DNA from: Shewanella pealeana ATCC 700345
GTDB lineage: Bacteria; Pseudomonadota; Gammaproteobacteria; Enterobacterales; Shewanellaceae
Assembly: GCF_000018285.1 (NCBI RefSeq)
Contig: NC_009901.1
Location: forward strand, 1,425,001-1,489,000
Reading direction: 5' to 3'
Length of the DNA: 64,000 nt
Position 1 is the first letter of the stretch. Every line of letters begins with the position of its first letter. Shown one piece after another: positions 50,236 through 59,620 of this stretch. A program made the translations under genes and the position numbers. The notes under the pieces were generated by a model. The model saw only the letters and a program-made list of their open reading frames with translations. It did no database searches and was not told where the DNA came from.

Positions 50236-50265
50236 TTTACTAAGTGCGCTAAATTTCAGTATAAT
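50236..50265 (+). promoter_or_regulatory. purE promoter
   Basis: -35 TTTACT (50236-50241), 18-bp spacer, consensus -10 TATAAT (50260-50265). Initiation near 50272 leaves a leader of about 37 nt before ATG 50309, ruling out longer N-terminal forms of PurE. Confidence 0.65.
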
Positions 50266-50308
50266 GCGCGCAAATATAATAATGTACCGCCCTACTCAAG
50301 GACTTAAA

Positions 50309-50812
50309 ATGAGCAAACCATTTGTTGCAGTATTAATGGGATCTGATTCAGATCTGCCTACAATGCAAGCCACCCTCGATGTGCTTCGAACTTTCGAAAT
50401 CAACTTTGAAGCAAAAGTCACTTCAGCGCACCGTACGCCTGCTGCTACGCATGCCTACGTAACTGATGCTGAAGCGCGTGGTTGTAAAGTCTTTATTTGT
50501 GCTGCAGGTCTTGCTGCACACTTAGCTGGTGCTGTAGCGGGTATTACTACTCGTCCAGTAATCGGTGTTCCAATTGATTGTGGTCCACTACAAGGCCACG
50601 ATGCACTTTTATCAACCGTAATGATGCCTGGCGGCGTTCCAGTAGCAACTGTTGCTATCGGTAGTGCTGGCGCTAAAAATGCGGGTTACCTTGCTGCGCA
50701 AATGTTAGCTGTAGGTGATGATGCACTTGCTGTAGCCGTTAAAGAAGAGCGTGCTAAGTCTGCTGAAGCTGTTCAAGCTAAAGACGCAGCTCTACAAGCT
50801 AAACTAGCTTAA
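50309..50812 (+). CDS. purE: 5-(carboxyamino)imidazole ribonucleotide mutase PurE
   Basis: 167 residues from ATG 50309 ([19 protein letters not shown]), the canonical class I start with the substrate-binding [17 protein letters not shown] and the [14 protein letters not shown] segment, [14 protein letters not shown] are the other signatures. It converts N5-CAIR to CAIR in purine synthesis. ATG is preceded by CAAGGAC. purK, often next to purE, is not found here, and the gene ends in its own terminator, so it is a single-gene unit. Confidence 0.96.
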   Translation: MSKPFVAVLMGSDSDLPTMQATLDVLRTFEINFEAKVTSAHRTPAATHAYVTDAEARGCKVFICAAGLAAHLAGAVAGITTRPVIGVPIDCGPLQGHDALLSTVMMPGGVPVATVAIGSAGAKNAGYLAAQMLAVGDDALAVAVKEERAKSAEAVQAKDAALQAKLA

Positions 50813-50840
50813 TTTAACAGGCACTTAGCCTGTCAATATC

Positions 50841-50876
50841 AAATGCTGCCTAGATACTTTCTAGGTGGCATTTTTT
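50841..50876 (+). terminator. purE terminator
   Basis: A 14-bp stem AAATGCTGCCTAGA / TCTAGGTGGCATTT (two G-T pairs) with a 5-nt loop and a T run. Confidence 0.82.
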
Positions 50877-50961
50877 ATGCCTGTTAAACTTGTATAACTA
50901 GACAATAGTCTGCCTAGGATGCAGACTCAATAAGCGAAAAAATTAAGCTAAGGAAGATACC

Positions 50962-51579
50962 GTGGAGCAACCCTTGCCCTCAGATGATAAATCTAGTGAG
51001 GTCGATTCTGATCAAGCCTTGATGTTGCAATACGCCGCAGGCAGCACTCGAGCTTTTGAGCTACTTTACAATAAGCACAAAGGTTCGCTATATCGCTATT
51101 TCGTTCGGCAAATTTATGATCAACAGTTAGCAGAAGACCTCTATCAGGAAACTTGGAGTCGAGTGATAAAGGCGGCCAGCAGTTATGAAACCAGCGCGAA
51201 ATTTACCACTTGGCTATATCGTATCGCTCATAACCTCATTATTGACCATGTTAGGGCACTTAAGCCGGTGAATAACTTCAGTGAAGTATTCGAGGCAGAG
51301 CAAGACGTTGAGACACAGCTAAGTAACGATGATTTTAACCCTGAAGGGCAAATGTTAGACAATCAAAAAGCAATCTTGCTTAAAGGCTGTGTTGCTAACT
51401 TACCTCAAGTGCAGAAAGAGGCGTTTGTGCTAAACGTCGAGATGGGTTTTACCGCTGCGATTATTGCCGATATTGCTGGAGCGACATTAGAAGCAACAAA
51501 GAGCCGTATTCGTTATGCCTATAAGGGGCTTAAAGATTGCGTAGACTTAAAATGGCAAGGAGCTGAGCATGACAGATAA
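50962..51579 (+). CDS. ECF-type RNA polymerase sigma factor
   Basis: 205 residues from GTG 50962, preceded by AAGGAAGATACC. Region 2 has YAAGSTRAFELLYNKHKGSLYRYF and LAEDLYQETWSRVIKAA with TKFTTWLYRIAHNLIIDH-like residues (AKFTTWLYRIAHNLIIDHVR); region 4 is LPQVQKEAFVLNVEMGFTAA with the helix-turn-helix IIADIAGATLEATKSRIRYA. There are no regions 1 or 3, so it is a group IV (ECF) sigma. The downstream overlapping membrane protein gene is probably its regulator. The inducing stress is unknown. Confidence 0.92.
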   Translation: MEQPLPSDDKSSEVDSDQALMLQYAAGSTRAFELLYNKHKGSLYRYFVRQIYDQQLAEDLYQETWSRVIKAASSYETSAKFTTWLYRIAHNLIIDHVRALKPVNNFSEVFEAEQDVETQLSNDDFNPEGQMLDNQKAILLKGCVANLPQVQKEAFVLNVEMGFTAAIIADIAGATLEATKSRIRYAYKGLKDCVDLKWQGAEHDR

Positions 51580-52135
51580 AGAGCATGAAGCAGTTGAGGC
51601 TGAAATTAAGTCGCTTTATCAACAAATCGATAAAGAGCAGCCTTCGAGTCAGCTAGATGAACAGATCTTAACTATGGCCCGTAGTCGTACAGCTAAGCCT
51701 CAGCAGAGCCAGTCTTTTTGGCGTAAATACCGCTGGCCTTTATCTTCAGCCGCCTCCGTTTTCGTGGTGGTAACCCTGTTTGTGATCAACCCTGCTATGA
51801 AAAGTGGCGATGTATTAGAGCAAGGTGAGCCAGTGATGATGTCATCTCCGCCTAAGCCACAGATGATGCGCTCTATGGATAGCCCTAACCAAGTGGCAGA
51901 ACATTTGGATGAGCAGACTCCTCAGACAGTGCAGGGCAATGAGTCTAAGTCTGCAGATCCCGATTTAACTGCACAACTGGATAATATTGAGCAGTTACTT
52001 CGAGATAAGGACATTACAGAGGCTAATCGCTTACTAAAATTATTGGCCGAGCAGCAGCCGCAGCTATTGGAGCCGAGCCATCCACTGAATGCAAGGTATA
52101 TAGCATTGAAAAAGGCGCTGATGTCAGGGCATTAA
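51569..52135 (+). CDS. single-pass membrane protein, candidate anti-sigma factor
   Basis: 188 residues overlapping the sigma gene by 11 bases, hence coupled. An N-terminal cytoplasmic helical part (1-54, acidic, EIKSLYQQIDKEQ) is followed by one membrane helix (about 56-74, LSSAASVFVVVTLFVINPA) and a periplasmic tail rich in Gln and Met with a helical end (LDNIEQLLRDKDITEANRLL). There is no His-Cys-Cys zinc motif, so it is not a standard ZAS anti-sigma. Function is inferred from position and topology; it could also be a co-expressed sensor. Confidence 0.75.
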   Translation: MTDKEHEAVEAEIKSLYQQIDKEQPSSQLDEQILTMARSRTAKPQQSQSFWRKYRWPLSSAASVFVVVTLFVINPAMKSGDVLEQGEPVMMSSPPKPQMMRSMDSPNQVAEHLDEQTPQTVQGNESKSADPDLTAQLDNIEQLLRDKDITEANRLLKLLAEQQPQLLEPSHPLNARYIALKKALMSGH

Positions 52136-52175
52136 CAAGCCGCACAGATGGCACTGAGTGACGCTAACAATATCT

Positions 52176-52201
52176 AAGCCCGCATTTGCGGGCTTTTTTT
52201 T
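52176..52201 (+). terminator. sigma operon terminator
   Basis: Perfect 8-bp stem AAGCCCGC / GCGGGCTT with loop ATTT and a run of T residues. Confidence 0.88.
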
Positions 52202-52294
52202 GGGTTATATTTTACTAAAAGTTTTGCTTAGAGAGTACCACTTAAGGCTCTTTTGATTAGTGCTCTTGGCTATAGCATCTAGCAACCGCTTTTA

Positions 52295-52711
52295 TTAGAG
52301 CGATTTAAACCAATCCCAAATACCAAGGGAGGTCCCCTCTAAAATATCGATACCAAGCATAGACTTTAATAGGTAGAGAAGTAGCAATCCAAAAGCGAGT
52401 GATATCAAGATAAATGCCAGCACGCTGAGTAAAAACAAGACCAATGAAAGCTGCTTTTCCTTGCGAGTGTAAGCGCGATTGTTACGACCAAGCAGGAATA
52501 CATAGAAAAAACGCCAACCCAGAAAAGGCAGATAGAAACTACCACGACTATCTATCATATGTTTTTGCCATCTGTTGTTGGTTAATGCTCGCCTTAGGTA
52601 GAGTAGCTGAGGTTCTGAAAAACTATCGGCATGGCTCTTAGGCATATTGCTAAGGGCTCGGTTAACACTTGAATCATCTTTAAGAGACGGGCGAAGATAG
52701 TCTTTTGGCAT
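52295..52711 (-). CDS. membrane protein of unknown function
   Basis: 138 residues. The N-terminal half is soluble and basic (FSEPQLLYLRRALTNNRWQKH). An aromatic segment FYLPFLGWRFFYVFLLGRN and a strongly hydrophobic stretch (about 87-118, LSLVLFLLSVLAFILISLAF) form the membrane part. I do not recognise the family; the FLGWRFFYVFLLGRNNR segment is reminiscent of small proteins found next to electron-transport or tail-anchored proteins but this is not secure. It converges with the sigma operon and is divergent from the Tricorn-like gene. Confidence 0.7.
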   Translation of the reverse strand: MPKDYLRPSLKDDSSVNRALSNMPKSHADSFSEPQLLYLRRALTNNRWQKHMIDSRGSFYLPFLGWRFFYVFLLGRNNRAYTRKEKQLSLVLFLLSVLAFILISLAFGLLLLYLLKSMLGIDILEGTSLGIWDWFKSL

Positions 52712-52929
52712 TCATTCCTCATGATCATTCATTTTGCGCATGATGGTTAAAAGTTAAGCATAGCAGTTATAGAACTTGGACTATTTTAGTTATTTTGTCT
52801 TATGTCGATGAAACACATTTGCTAATAATTATTTGGGACTCTTTTGCTGCTGCTTTGTGAAAAGTTTGCTACCTTGTTGCCTTGAAATTAATTCTTTTAA
52901 GAACAATAACAATAGGATTGGTAGCTCAG

Positions 52930-55900
52930 ATGAAACTCCGTCACTCTCTCGCATGCTGCATGCTTGCCTTAGGCACCATTAGTATTTCCCCCTCTTTTGC
53001 CGCTGAGTCCACTGTAAAGCCAGGTTACTTTCGTGCGCCAGCTTTGAATCAACAGACTTTAGTCTTTACCGCAGAAGGCGATCTTTGGACCCAATCTTTA
53101 GGGGACGCTCAAGCGAAACGCCTGACAAGCCTACCTGCACAAGAATTGGGTGCGACAATCTCCCCCAATGGCAAGTCAGTGGCTTATGTCGCCAACTATG
53201 AAGGCTCGACAGAAGTTTACGTTATCCCTATCGCTGGTGGGCAAGCAAAGCGGGTGAGTTTTGAAAATAGCCGGGTTCGGGTTCAAGGCTGGACCGCCGA
53301 TGGCAAGGTACTTTACTCAACCGACAATGCATTTGGTCCGGCGAACTACTGGGTGCTTAGAACCGTCGAACCCGATACTTTGATAACGGTAGACTTACCG
53401 TTAGCCGATGCGATCGAAGGCGCGATAGATGACAAGGGAGAATACCTTTACTTCACTCGATTTGGTCTACAGACCACTGGCGATAACGCCAAGGTTTATC
53501 GCGGCGGCGCTAAAGGCGAGCTGTGGAAGTTCAAGTTAGCCAGTAAGCAAGAAGCCACGCCACTGACTCAAACTCATCAAGGTTCTGTTAGGCAGCCAAT
53601 GCTTTGGCAATCAAGGCTGTATTTTATTAGCGATAGTGACGGCAATGACAACATCTGGTCTATGGCGACCGATGGTAGTGATGCTAAGCAGCATACCCAT
53701 TACACTGACTGGCAGGTTCGCGGCGCAAGACTAAATCAAGGTCGTATCGTTTTTCAACAGGGAGCTGACATCAAGCTATTTGATATCGCCTCTGGCAAAG
53801 AGCAAACCCTTGATATTGAGCTTATCTCCGATTTTGCACAAAAGCGTGAGCATTGGGTTAAAGAGCCGATGAAGTACGCGACTTCGACCACGTTAGCGCC
53901 CAAAGGCGACAAGGTGGTGATCACCGCACGTAGCCATGTGGCAATTGCGGGCACCGATGGTCAACGCTTAGTTGAAATTGCACTGCCTAAACACAGCCGA
54001 GTTCGCAGTGCGGTAATGAGTCAAGATGGCGCTTGGGTTTACGGTATTAGTGATGCCTCTGGTGAGCAAGAGGTATGGCAGTTTGCCGCCGATGGCAGTG
54101 AAGAGTCTAAGCAGCTGACTAAAGACGCTAAAACCTTAAGGCTTAACCTACACCTATCCCCCGATGGTCGCTATCTTGCCCATGATGACTATGACGGCAA
54201 TGTTTGGATGCTCGATCTTAAAAAGGGGAGTAACAAGAAGATCATCACCCAAGGCGAAGGTCTAGGCCCTTATGCCGATATTGTCTGGTCGGCAGACAGC
54301 CGTTTTATTGCTTTAACTAAAGCAGAGATGGGCAAAGCGCGACCACAAATCGTACTGTATTCGCTAAATAAAAATCGTGCAGAGTCTTTGACCAGCGATA
54401 AGTATGAGTCCTTTTCGCCAAGCTTTAGTGCCGATGGTGATTGGTTATACTTCCTGTCTAATCGAAAGTTTGTTTCTACCCCGAGCTCACCTTGGGGAGA
54501 CAGAAACTTAGGCCCTATGTTTGATAAGCGCACCCAAGTTTTTGCTATTGCCCTCAATGACGATGCGCGTTTTGCTTTTCAAAAGCCTAATGAGCTGATG
54601 TCTGAACCTCAAAAAGCCGATGACAATGAGGTAGAGACAGAGGTCGAGTGGGGCGGTCTATCTAGTCGTCTATGGCAGGTGCCTATTGCCGCAGGCAATT
54701 ATGACTCTCTACAGATGGCGAAAGATAAGTTCTATCTACTCGATACGTCGACCAGTGGTAAGTCGACGCTTAAAGTGGTGAAATTCGATGTGCTAAGCCC
54801 TAAGGTTGAGACTTTTTCCAAGGATGTTGGCGAGTATCAACTATCTCAAGATGGCGAAAAATTGTTTATCCGTAAGCAGTCTAAGCAGGGTAGCGAAATG
54901 CTGATTGTCGATGCGGGTGACAAGTTGCCTAAAGAACTTAACCACGCCAAAGTACAAACCAATCTGTGGCAACTCGCCATCGAACCTGCAGCGGAGTGGC
55001 AGCAGATGTTTGAAGATGCCTGGTTGATGCATAGAGACTCTTTCTATGACAAAAATATGCGCGGTCTTGACTGGCAAGCAACTAAGGCTAAGTACCAACC
55101 TTTGGTCGATAGGCTCACGGACCGACATGAGTTAAATGATCTCTTTATGCAGATGATGGGCGAGCTAGATTCACTTCATTCGCAGGTGCGTGGTGGCGAT
55201 GCGCCTAAAGATCCGAGCAAAGCTAAATCGGCAAGCCTAGGGGCGCGACTCGAACAAACCAAGGCTGGCGTCGTTATTGAGCATATCTATCAGGGCGACC
55301 CAGAACTACCTGCACAGGCGGCGCCATTAATGCAGATGGGCGTTAACGCAAAGGTGGGAGACCTGATCGTCGCTATTAATGCTAAAAAGCTCAGTAATAT
55401 TGCCGATGTGACTAAACTTTTGCGCAACCAAGCAGGCAAGCAGGTTTTGCTCACCCTTAAACGCGGCAGTAAAACCCACCAGACCATAGTTAAACCCGTC
55501 ACGGCGTCTAAAAATGCCAAGCTCAGATATGTTGATTGGGTGCGTCACAATAGTGATGAAGTCAGTGAAAGTAGTGACGCTAAGATAGGTTATCTGCACC
55601 TATACGCTATGGGAAGCGGAGATATCGCCAGCTTTGCGCGCGAGTTTTATGCCAATGTCGACAAAGAGGGTTTGATTATCGATGTGCGCCGTAATCGCGG
55701 CGGTAATATCGATAGCTGGATCATCGAAAAGTTACTGCGCCGCACCTGGGCATTTTGGGCACCAACTCATGGTACCCCATCGGGTAATATGCAGCAGACC
55801 TTTAGGGGCCAGCTGGTGGTGTTGACCGATCAGTTGACCTATTCAGATGGCGAAACTTTCTCGGCAGGGGTAAAGGCGTTAGGGATTGCGCCCTTGATAG

Positions 55901-56208
55901 GTAAGCAAACCGCGGGTGCAGGTGTCTGGTTGTCTGGCCGTAACTCTTTGACTGACAACGGCATGGCACGGGTTGCTGAGTATCCGCAATATGCTATGGA
56001 TGGTAGTTGGATTATCGAAGGCCGTGGCGTCAGCCCAGACATTGAAGTGGATAACTTACCCTATGCGACATTTACAGGCCACGATGCGCAGTTAGAAAAA
56101 GCGATCAGCTACTTGAAGGGGGCGCTACAGGAGCAACCCGTTCACGAGTTAACGCCCAAGCCAATGCCTACAAAGGGCATGGCTGAAGACGTATATAAGG
56201 CGTTTTAA
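52930..56208 (+). CDS. Tricorn-like protease with beta-propellers, PDZ and S41 domain
   Basis: 1092 residues from ATG 52930 (MKLRHSLACCMLALG), giving a signal peptide ending SFAAES; a TTG at 52882 is less likely. Residues about 30-640 are WD/TolB-like beta-propeller repeats (ISPNGKSVAYVANYEGSTE; LSPDGRYLAHDDYDGNVWM). A Tricorn core helix region (DAWLMHRDSFYDKNMRGLDW, catalytic His candidate) precedes a PDZ domain (about 735-830), then the S41 catalytic domain with LTYSDGETFSAGVKALG (nucleophile Ser in the YSDGE segment) and KQTAGAGVWLSG. It is a secreted or periplasmic peptidase that likely trims peptides. It stands alone. Confidence 0.93.
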   Translation: MKLRHSLACCMLALGTISISPSFAAESTVKPGYFRAPALNQQTLVFTAEGDLWTQSLGDAQAKRLTSLPAQELGATISPNGKSVAYVANYEGSTEVYVIPIAGGQAKRVSFENSRVRVQGWTADGKVLYSTDNAFGPANYWVLRTVEPDTLITVDLPLADAIEGAIDDKGEYLYFTRFGLQTTGDNAKVYRGGAKGELWKFKLASKQEATPLTQTHQGSVRQPMLWQSRLYFISDSDGNDNIWSMATDGSDAKQHTHYTDWQVRGARLNQGRIVFQQGADIKLFDIASGKEQTLDIELISDFAQKREHWVKEPMKYATSTTLAPKGDKVVITARSHVAIAGTDGQRLVEIALPKHSRVRSAVMSQDGAWVYGISDASGEQEVWQFAADGSEESKQLTKDAKTLRLNLHLSPDGRYLAHDDYDGNVWMLDLKKGSNKKIITQGEGLGPYADIVWSADSRFIALTKAEMGKARPQIVLYSLNKNRAESLTSDKYESFSPSFSADGDWLYFLSNRKFVSTPSSPWGDRNLGPMFDKRTQVFAIALNDDARFAFQKPNELMSEPQKADDNEVETEVEWGGLSSRLWQVPIAAGNYDSLQMAKDKFYLLDTSTSGKSTLKVVKFDVLSPKVETFSKDVGEYQLSQDGEKLFIRKQSKQGSEMLIVDAGDKLPKELNHAKVQTNLWQLAIEPAAEWQQMFEDAWLMHRDSFYDKNMRGLDWQATKAKYQPLVDRLTDRHELNDLFMQMMGELDSLHSQVRGGDAPKDPSKAKSASLGARLEQTKAGVVIEHIYQGDPELPAQAAPLMQMGVNAKVGDLIVAINAKKLSNIADVTKLLRNQAGKQVLLTLKRGSKTHQTIVKPVTASKNAKLRYVDWVRHNSDEVSESSDAKIGYLHLYAMGSGDIASFAREFYANVDKEGLIIDVRRNRGGNIDSWIIEKLLRRTWAFWAPTHGTPSGNMQQTFRGQLVVLTDQLTYSDGETFSAGVKALGIAPLIGKQTAGAGVWLSGRNSLTDNGMARVAEYPQYAMDGSWIIEGRGVSPDIEVDNLPYATFTGHDAQLEKAISYLKGALQEQPVHELTPKPMPTKGMAEDVYKAF

Positions 56209-56459
56209 TCGTAAGTAACGCCAATCTCCACTTTGTCGAGGTTGGCGTTAAATAGCAGTTTTAGGGCGTTATTAGCTAAGCAGTTCCCAGGTTAATAACG
56301 CCTATTTTCTTATAAATTAATTTGATAAAAGTATTGAATGTTAACTGTTTAAGACACTAAACTGATTAAAAACTAGCTGCATTATTTGAGAGTGAACAGG
56401 CTTTATGTGCTTGTTCATTTCGGCCAGATGCGAGCTTGTCGGTGACTAAAGGAATGAGT

Positions 56460-57605
56460 ATGACTGAAGAAAAGGGTGTGACTGCGGACGAGGACGTTAC
56501 AAAAGGTGAGCAGAGTAACGAGCCCGAAAAAGCCGAGAACAACAAGAATACTAAAATTCGCAAAGCCACTAATATCATCTTAATCGTCGTCAGTTTCCTC
56601 TTCGTTTTTCATCTTATCGCCGACCGATTTATCCCCTCAACCGATCTCGGTCGCATACGTGGCTATGTGGTTCCTATTGCCCCTCAGGTCTCTGGCGAGA
56701 TTGTTGATATCTTAGTTGAGCCTAACACCTTAATAAAACAAGGTGATGTACTCGCCAAGATTAATCCACAAGATTATGAAATTGCGCTGCAACAAGCGGA
56801 GCAATCACTCAAAAAGGCCGGACAAAATGTCGGTGCTCAAACGGCTAATGTTGCCGCCGCTCAAGCTAAGGTCACCAATGCTCAGGCTAATCTAACCAAT
56901 GCCCAAGTTCAGTCTAAGCGTATTTTTGCCATGGTTGATAAAGCGGTTATGTCACAAGCTGATGCCGATAATGCCCGCGCCGAGCTGACAAAAGCAGAAG
57001 CTGGCGTTGCTAGTGCTAAGGCCGATCTAGCCAAAGCCAAGGAACGTTTAGGCGCCGAAGGCGAGAATAATACTAATGTAAAATCGGCCCTATTGAGTCT
57101 AGAAAAAGCCCAGCTGGATCTAACCCGAACTTCTATTACGGCACCGACCAATGGCGTAGCCTCAAACTTTCGATTAAAAGAGGGGATTTACGCCAGTGCA
57201 GGCCAGCCAGTCATGACTTTTATCTCGTCGGAAGATGTGTGGATTGAGGCTTACTTTAGAGAAAACAGCTTAGGCAATATGCAGCCAGGTGACAAAGTTG
57301 AGTTTGCCCTCGATTATGCCCCAGGAAAGGTCTTTCAAGCGACAGTTGGCAGCATAGATTACGGTATCGACTGGGGACAGAGTGAGCAGACGGGCAAGTT
57401 GGCACAAGTGTCAGGCCAAACAGGCTGGTTGCGTCAGGCCCAGCGCTTTCCTGTCACGATCGTATTACCTGCAAAAGAAGCTATGGGCTTAAGGCGCGTG
57501 GGTGGGCAGGTTGATGTAATTGTCTACACCAGTGACAGCAGTATCATTAATCTATTTGGTAAATTCTGGATCCGCCTCGTGAGCTGGTTCTCTTATGTCA
57601 GATAG
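56460..57605 (+). CDS. HlyD-family membrane fusion protein (efflux adaptor)
   Basis: 381 residues from ATG 56460, six bases after AAAGGA; further in-frame starts at 56454 and 56436 are less likely. One membrane helix (about 37-57, NIILIVVSFLFVFHLIADRF) is followed by a biotinyl-lipoyl half (YVVPIAPQVSGEIVDILVE and GDVLAKINPQDYEIALQQA), a long Ala/Gln-rich coiled coil (about 115-215), the second lipoyl half (ITAPTNGVASNFRLKEG) and a beta-barrel (DKVEFALDYAPGKVF). This is the EmrA/AaeA type of periplasmic adaptor. The next gene overlaps it by 11 bases. Confidence 0.93.
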   Translation: MTEEKGVTADEDVTKGEQSNEPEKAENNKNTKIRKATNIILIVVSFLFVFHLIADRFIPSTDLGRIRGYVVPIAPQVSGEIVDILVEPNTLIKQGDVLAKINPQDYEIALQQAEQSLKKAGQNVGAQTANVAAAQAKVTNAQANLTNAQVQSKRIFAMVDKAVMSQADADNARAELTKAEAGVASAKADLAKAKERLGAEGENNTNVKSALLSLEKAQLDLTRTSITAPTNGVASNFRLKEGIYASAGQPVMTFISSEDVWIEAYFRENSLGNMQPGDKVEFALDYAPGKVFQATVGSIDYGIDWGQSEQTGKLAQVSGQTGWLRQAQRFPVTIVLPAKEAMGLRRVGGQVDVIVYTSDSSIINLFGKFWIRLVSWFSYVR

Positions 57606-58665
57606 TCATCAACACCAGCGCTCATTTGCTTCAGCAAATAGGGGACATGCGACTGAAGAGGCCATTTATACTCGTAGAGTATTGCGTTTCACCCTTGGGA
57701 TAGGCCTTGCTGTTGCTGTGTCAGCCATTTGGGCCTGGCCGTTGGCCTTTATTGTGCCGGTATTTGTGGCTAAGTTTTTGGTTGATAGGCAAGAGCCCAC
57801 AATACAGACAGTGTATGAGCTGCTTATCTCGATGATTTGTACCATAGGCTTAGCTTGGTTGGTGAGCTTTGGCCCGACTCATTACCCTATGGTGTTATTG
57901 CCATTGCTTGCCATGATGATGCTATGGGGCTATTACCTGTTTAGCGATCCTAAGTGGAATTTCTTTGCCACCATTTTTATTGTGGCGACTCTGCTGCTGC
58001 CCTACCTGAGTCTATTGCAGCCCGGTGCAGCGATAATGGTGGGCGTGGGATTGAGCTTTTCAGGCGTAGTTGCAGTCGCTATTTTCGCATTGCTACACGC
58101 CTTGCTTCCTGATCTGTCACCGAAGAAAGAGCAGTTAGCCGATGCCCAGCAGAGCCATGATGAGCGAACCCATGAGGCATTTCGTGCGCTAATTATCGCT
58201 TTCCCTGTGATCTGTTTTTTCTATTTTCTAGAGATCTCAGGTGCACTGCTGACCATGATCTTTATTGCTATTTTGTCTTTGCAGGCTGCGGGGGCAAAAA
58301 GTATCAAGGTGAGCCTGTTTCTATTGGTGACTAATGGGATTGGTGGCGCGTTAGCCGTTGTGTTTTATAACTTACTCACCATAGTGCCCGAGATCCAATT
58401 TTATATTGGCATGTCGATGTTAGCTGCCTTGTTCTTTGGCCAAAAAATCTATGCCGACCCGGCAAAAGCCCCTCTCTATGCGGGGATCTTATCTGCATTA
58501 CTTGTGGTTGTGGGCTCTACAGCATCGTCGACCGATAAAGATGTGACAGTGAATTTTTACCTGAGGATCTTGCAGCTATTTTTAGTGGGTGTTTACATGA
58601 TTTTTGCCTCTTTCTTTTTAGAGTCCAGAGACTGGAAGTTCTTAAAGAAGCGTAACAGCTTATAA
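57595..58665 (+). CDS. DUF2955 membrane protein, inner-membrane partner of the HlyD adaptor
   Basis: 356 residues overlapping the adaptor gene by 11 bases, so the two are coupled. About ten membrane helices in two clusters, with a soluble loop near residue 180-200 (SPKKEQLADAQQSHDERTHE). The fold resembles FUSC/AaeB-type proteins, which pump aromatic acids or related compounds with an AaeA-like adaptor. I assign it to DUF2955 from size, layout and context. The substrate is unknown, no outer-membrane factor is adjacent and no regulator gene is near. Confidence 0.82.
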   Translation: MSDSHQHQRSFASANRGHATEEAIYTRRVLRFTLGIGLAVAVSAIWAWPLAFIVPVFVAKFLVDRQEPTIQTVYELLISMICTIGLAWLVSFGPTHYPMVLLPLLAMMMLWGYYLFSDPKWNFFATIFIVATLLLPYLSLLQPGAAIMVGVGLSFSGVVAVAIFALLHALLPDLSPKKEQLADAQQSHDERTHEAFRALIIAFPVICFFYFLEISGALLTMIFIAILSLQAAGAKSIKVSLFLLVTNGIGGALAVVFYNLLTIVPEIQFYIGMSMLAALFFGQKIYADPAKAPLYAGILSALLVVVGSTASSTDKDVTVNFYLRILQLFLVGVYMIFASFFLESRDWKFLKKRNSL

Positions 58666-58956
58666 GTCATTGTGGTGTCAGCAAAGGGCAATTAATTAGT
58701 TGTGATAAGTAATAGTATGGACACCATATTTACAGCAAGTGCAGTTAGTAGCGCGGCTGTTTATAAACAAGCTTGATTAATTGAGCATGCGCCTCTGAGA
58801 TAAAGCTTGATAAAGGATTGGTTAAGCAAGATTGTGATATATAACTGAATCAATAACTTGATTCGTATGCTATATGTTCAATGGCGCAGAATCTTAATGA
58901 ACGGATACGACAAAGAGTGCATCGACCACTCATCATTTATCGATAAGGATGAAACT

Positions 58957-59541
58957 ATGTTTCGACTAAATAAACTTAAGCTTGCAGTAGTGGCTTTACC
59001 TGTATTACTAGTTGGTTGTGCGACAGGTGATACCCCAGAAGCTAAGAAGATGCATGCCAGAGAAGAGACACAAGCAGCGCTACAGGAGATCTATACCGAG
59101 CATCCAGCGGCTAAGACGGCTGTTTCAAGTTCGGTTGGCTATGTTGTTTGTACTGGTAGTAATAGTTATCTGTTTGCCTTATCGACTGGTGGTGGCATTT
59201 GTGTGCTGCATGAAGGCAGCAAGCTTTCTTACTACCGCTTTGCAACCGGTGGTGTTGGCGCGGGTATTGGTTGGAAGCAGATGGCGTTTGTACAGGCGTT
59301 TACTCAGCGTGATGCATTGACTCGTTTTAAAGAGTCGGGATATGAGGGCCAAGCTCAGGCTGAAGCGAGCGCCGAATATGAAGGCAGTGGTGAGCAAGCA
59401 TCGGCAAACCAGTCAGTTGATGTGTCTGGTGTGAAGACCTATCAAGTTAACTTGATGGGCGCGGCAGCTCAGGCAACCGTACAGGGCTACAAGTATTGGC
59501 AAACTGACTTTAGCGATGATTTCGTTGAAAACGATGGCTAA
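58957..59541 (+). CDS. SYLF-like (Ysc84-like) lipoprotein
   Basis: 194 residues from ATG 58957, eight bases after AAGGAT; earlier in-frame starts lack the lipoprotein signal at the N-terminus. Lipobox VLLVGC (Cys 20). The mature part has SSVGYVVCTGSNSYLFALSTGGGICVL, YRFATGGVGAGIGWKQMAFVQAF and a small-residue stretch (GQAQAEASAEYEGSGEQAS), the layout of SYLF domains, which bind membrane lipids in other proteins. It stands alone and ends in a very long palindromic terminator. Function is unknown. Confidence 0.8.
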   Translation: MFRLNKLKLAVVALPVLLVGCATGDTPEAKKMHAREETQAALQEIYTEHPAAKTAVSSSVGYVVCTGSNSYLFALSTGGGICVLHEGSKLSYYRFATGGVGAGIGWKQMAFVQAFTQRDALTRFKESGYEGQAQAEASAEYEGSGEQASANQSVDVSGVKTYQVNLMGAAAQATVQGYKYWQTDFSDDFVENDG

Positions 59542-59551
59542 CACTTAATTT

Positions 59552-59601
59552 ATCAGGCACAAAAAAAGCTAGGTTATCACCTAGCTTTTTTTGTGCCTGA
59601 T
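59552..59601. terminator. bidirectional terminator with 23-bp perfect stem
   Basis: ATCAGGCACAAAAAAAGCTA then GGT, loop TATC, and the perfect reverse complement. The A7 and T7 runs sit inside the stem, so it can end transcription from both the SYLF gene and the OsmC gene. Confidence 0.92.
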
Positions 59602-59620
59602 AGAGCCGCTCTAACAGCGC

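Noticed and set aside
49801..50308. Looked for a PurR site or purine riboswitch before purE
   Set aside because: No matching palindrome or three-way junction core was found.
50135..50308. 58-residue N-terminal extension of PurE
   Set aside because: It lies across the purE promoter; PurE begins with [15 protein letters not shown].
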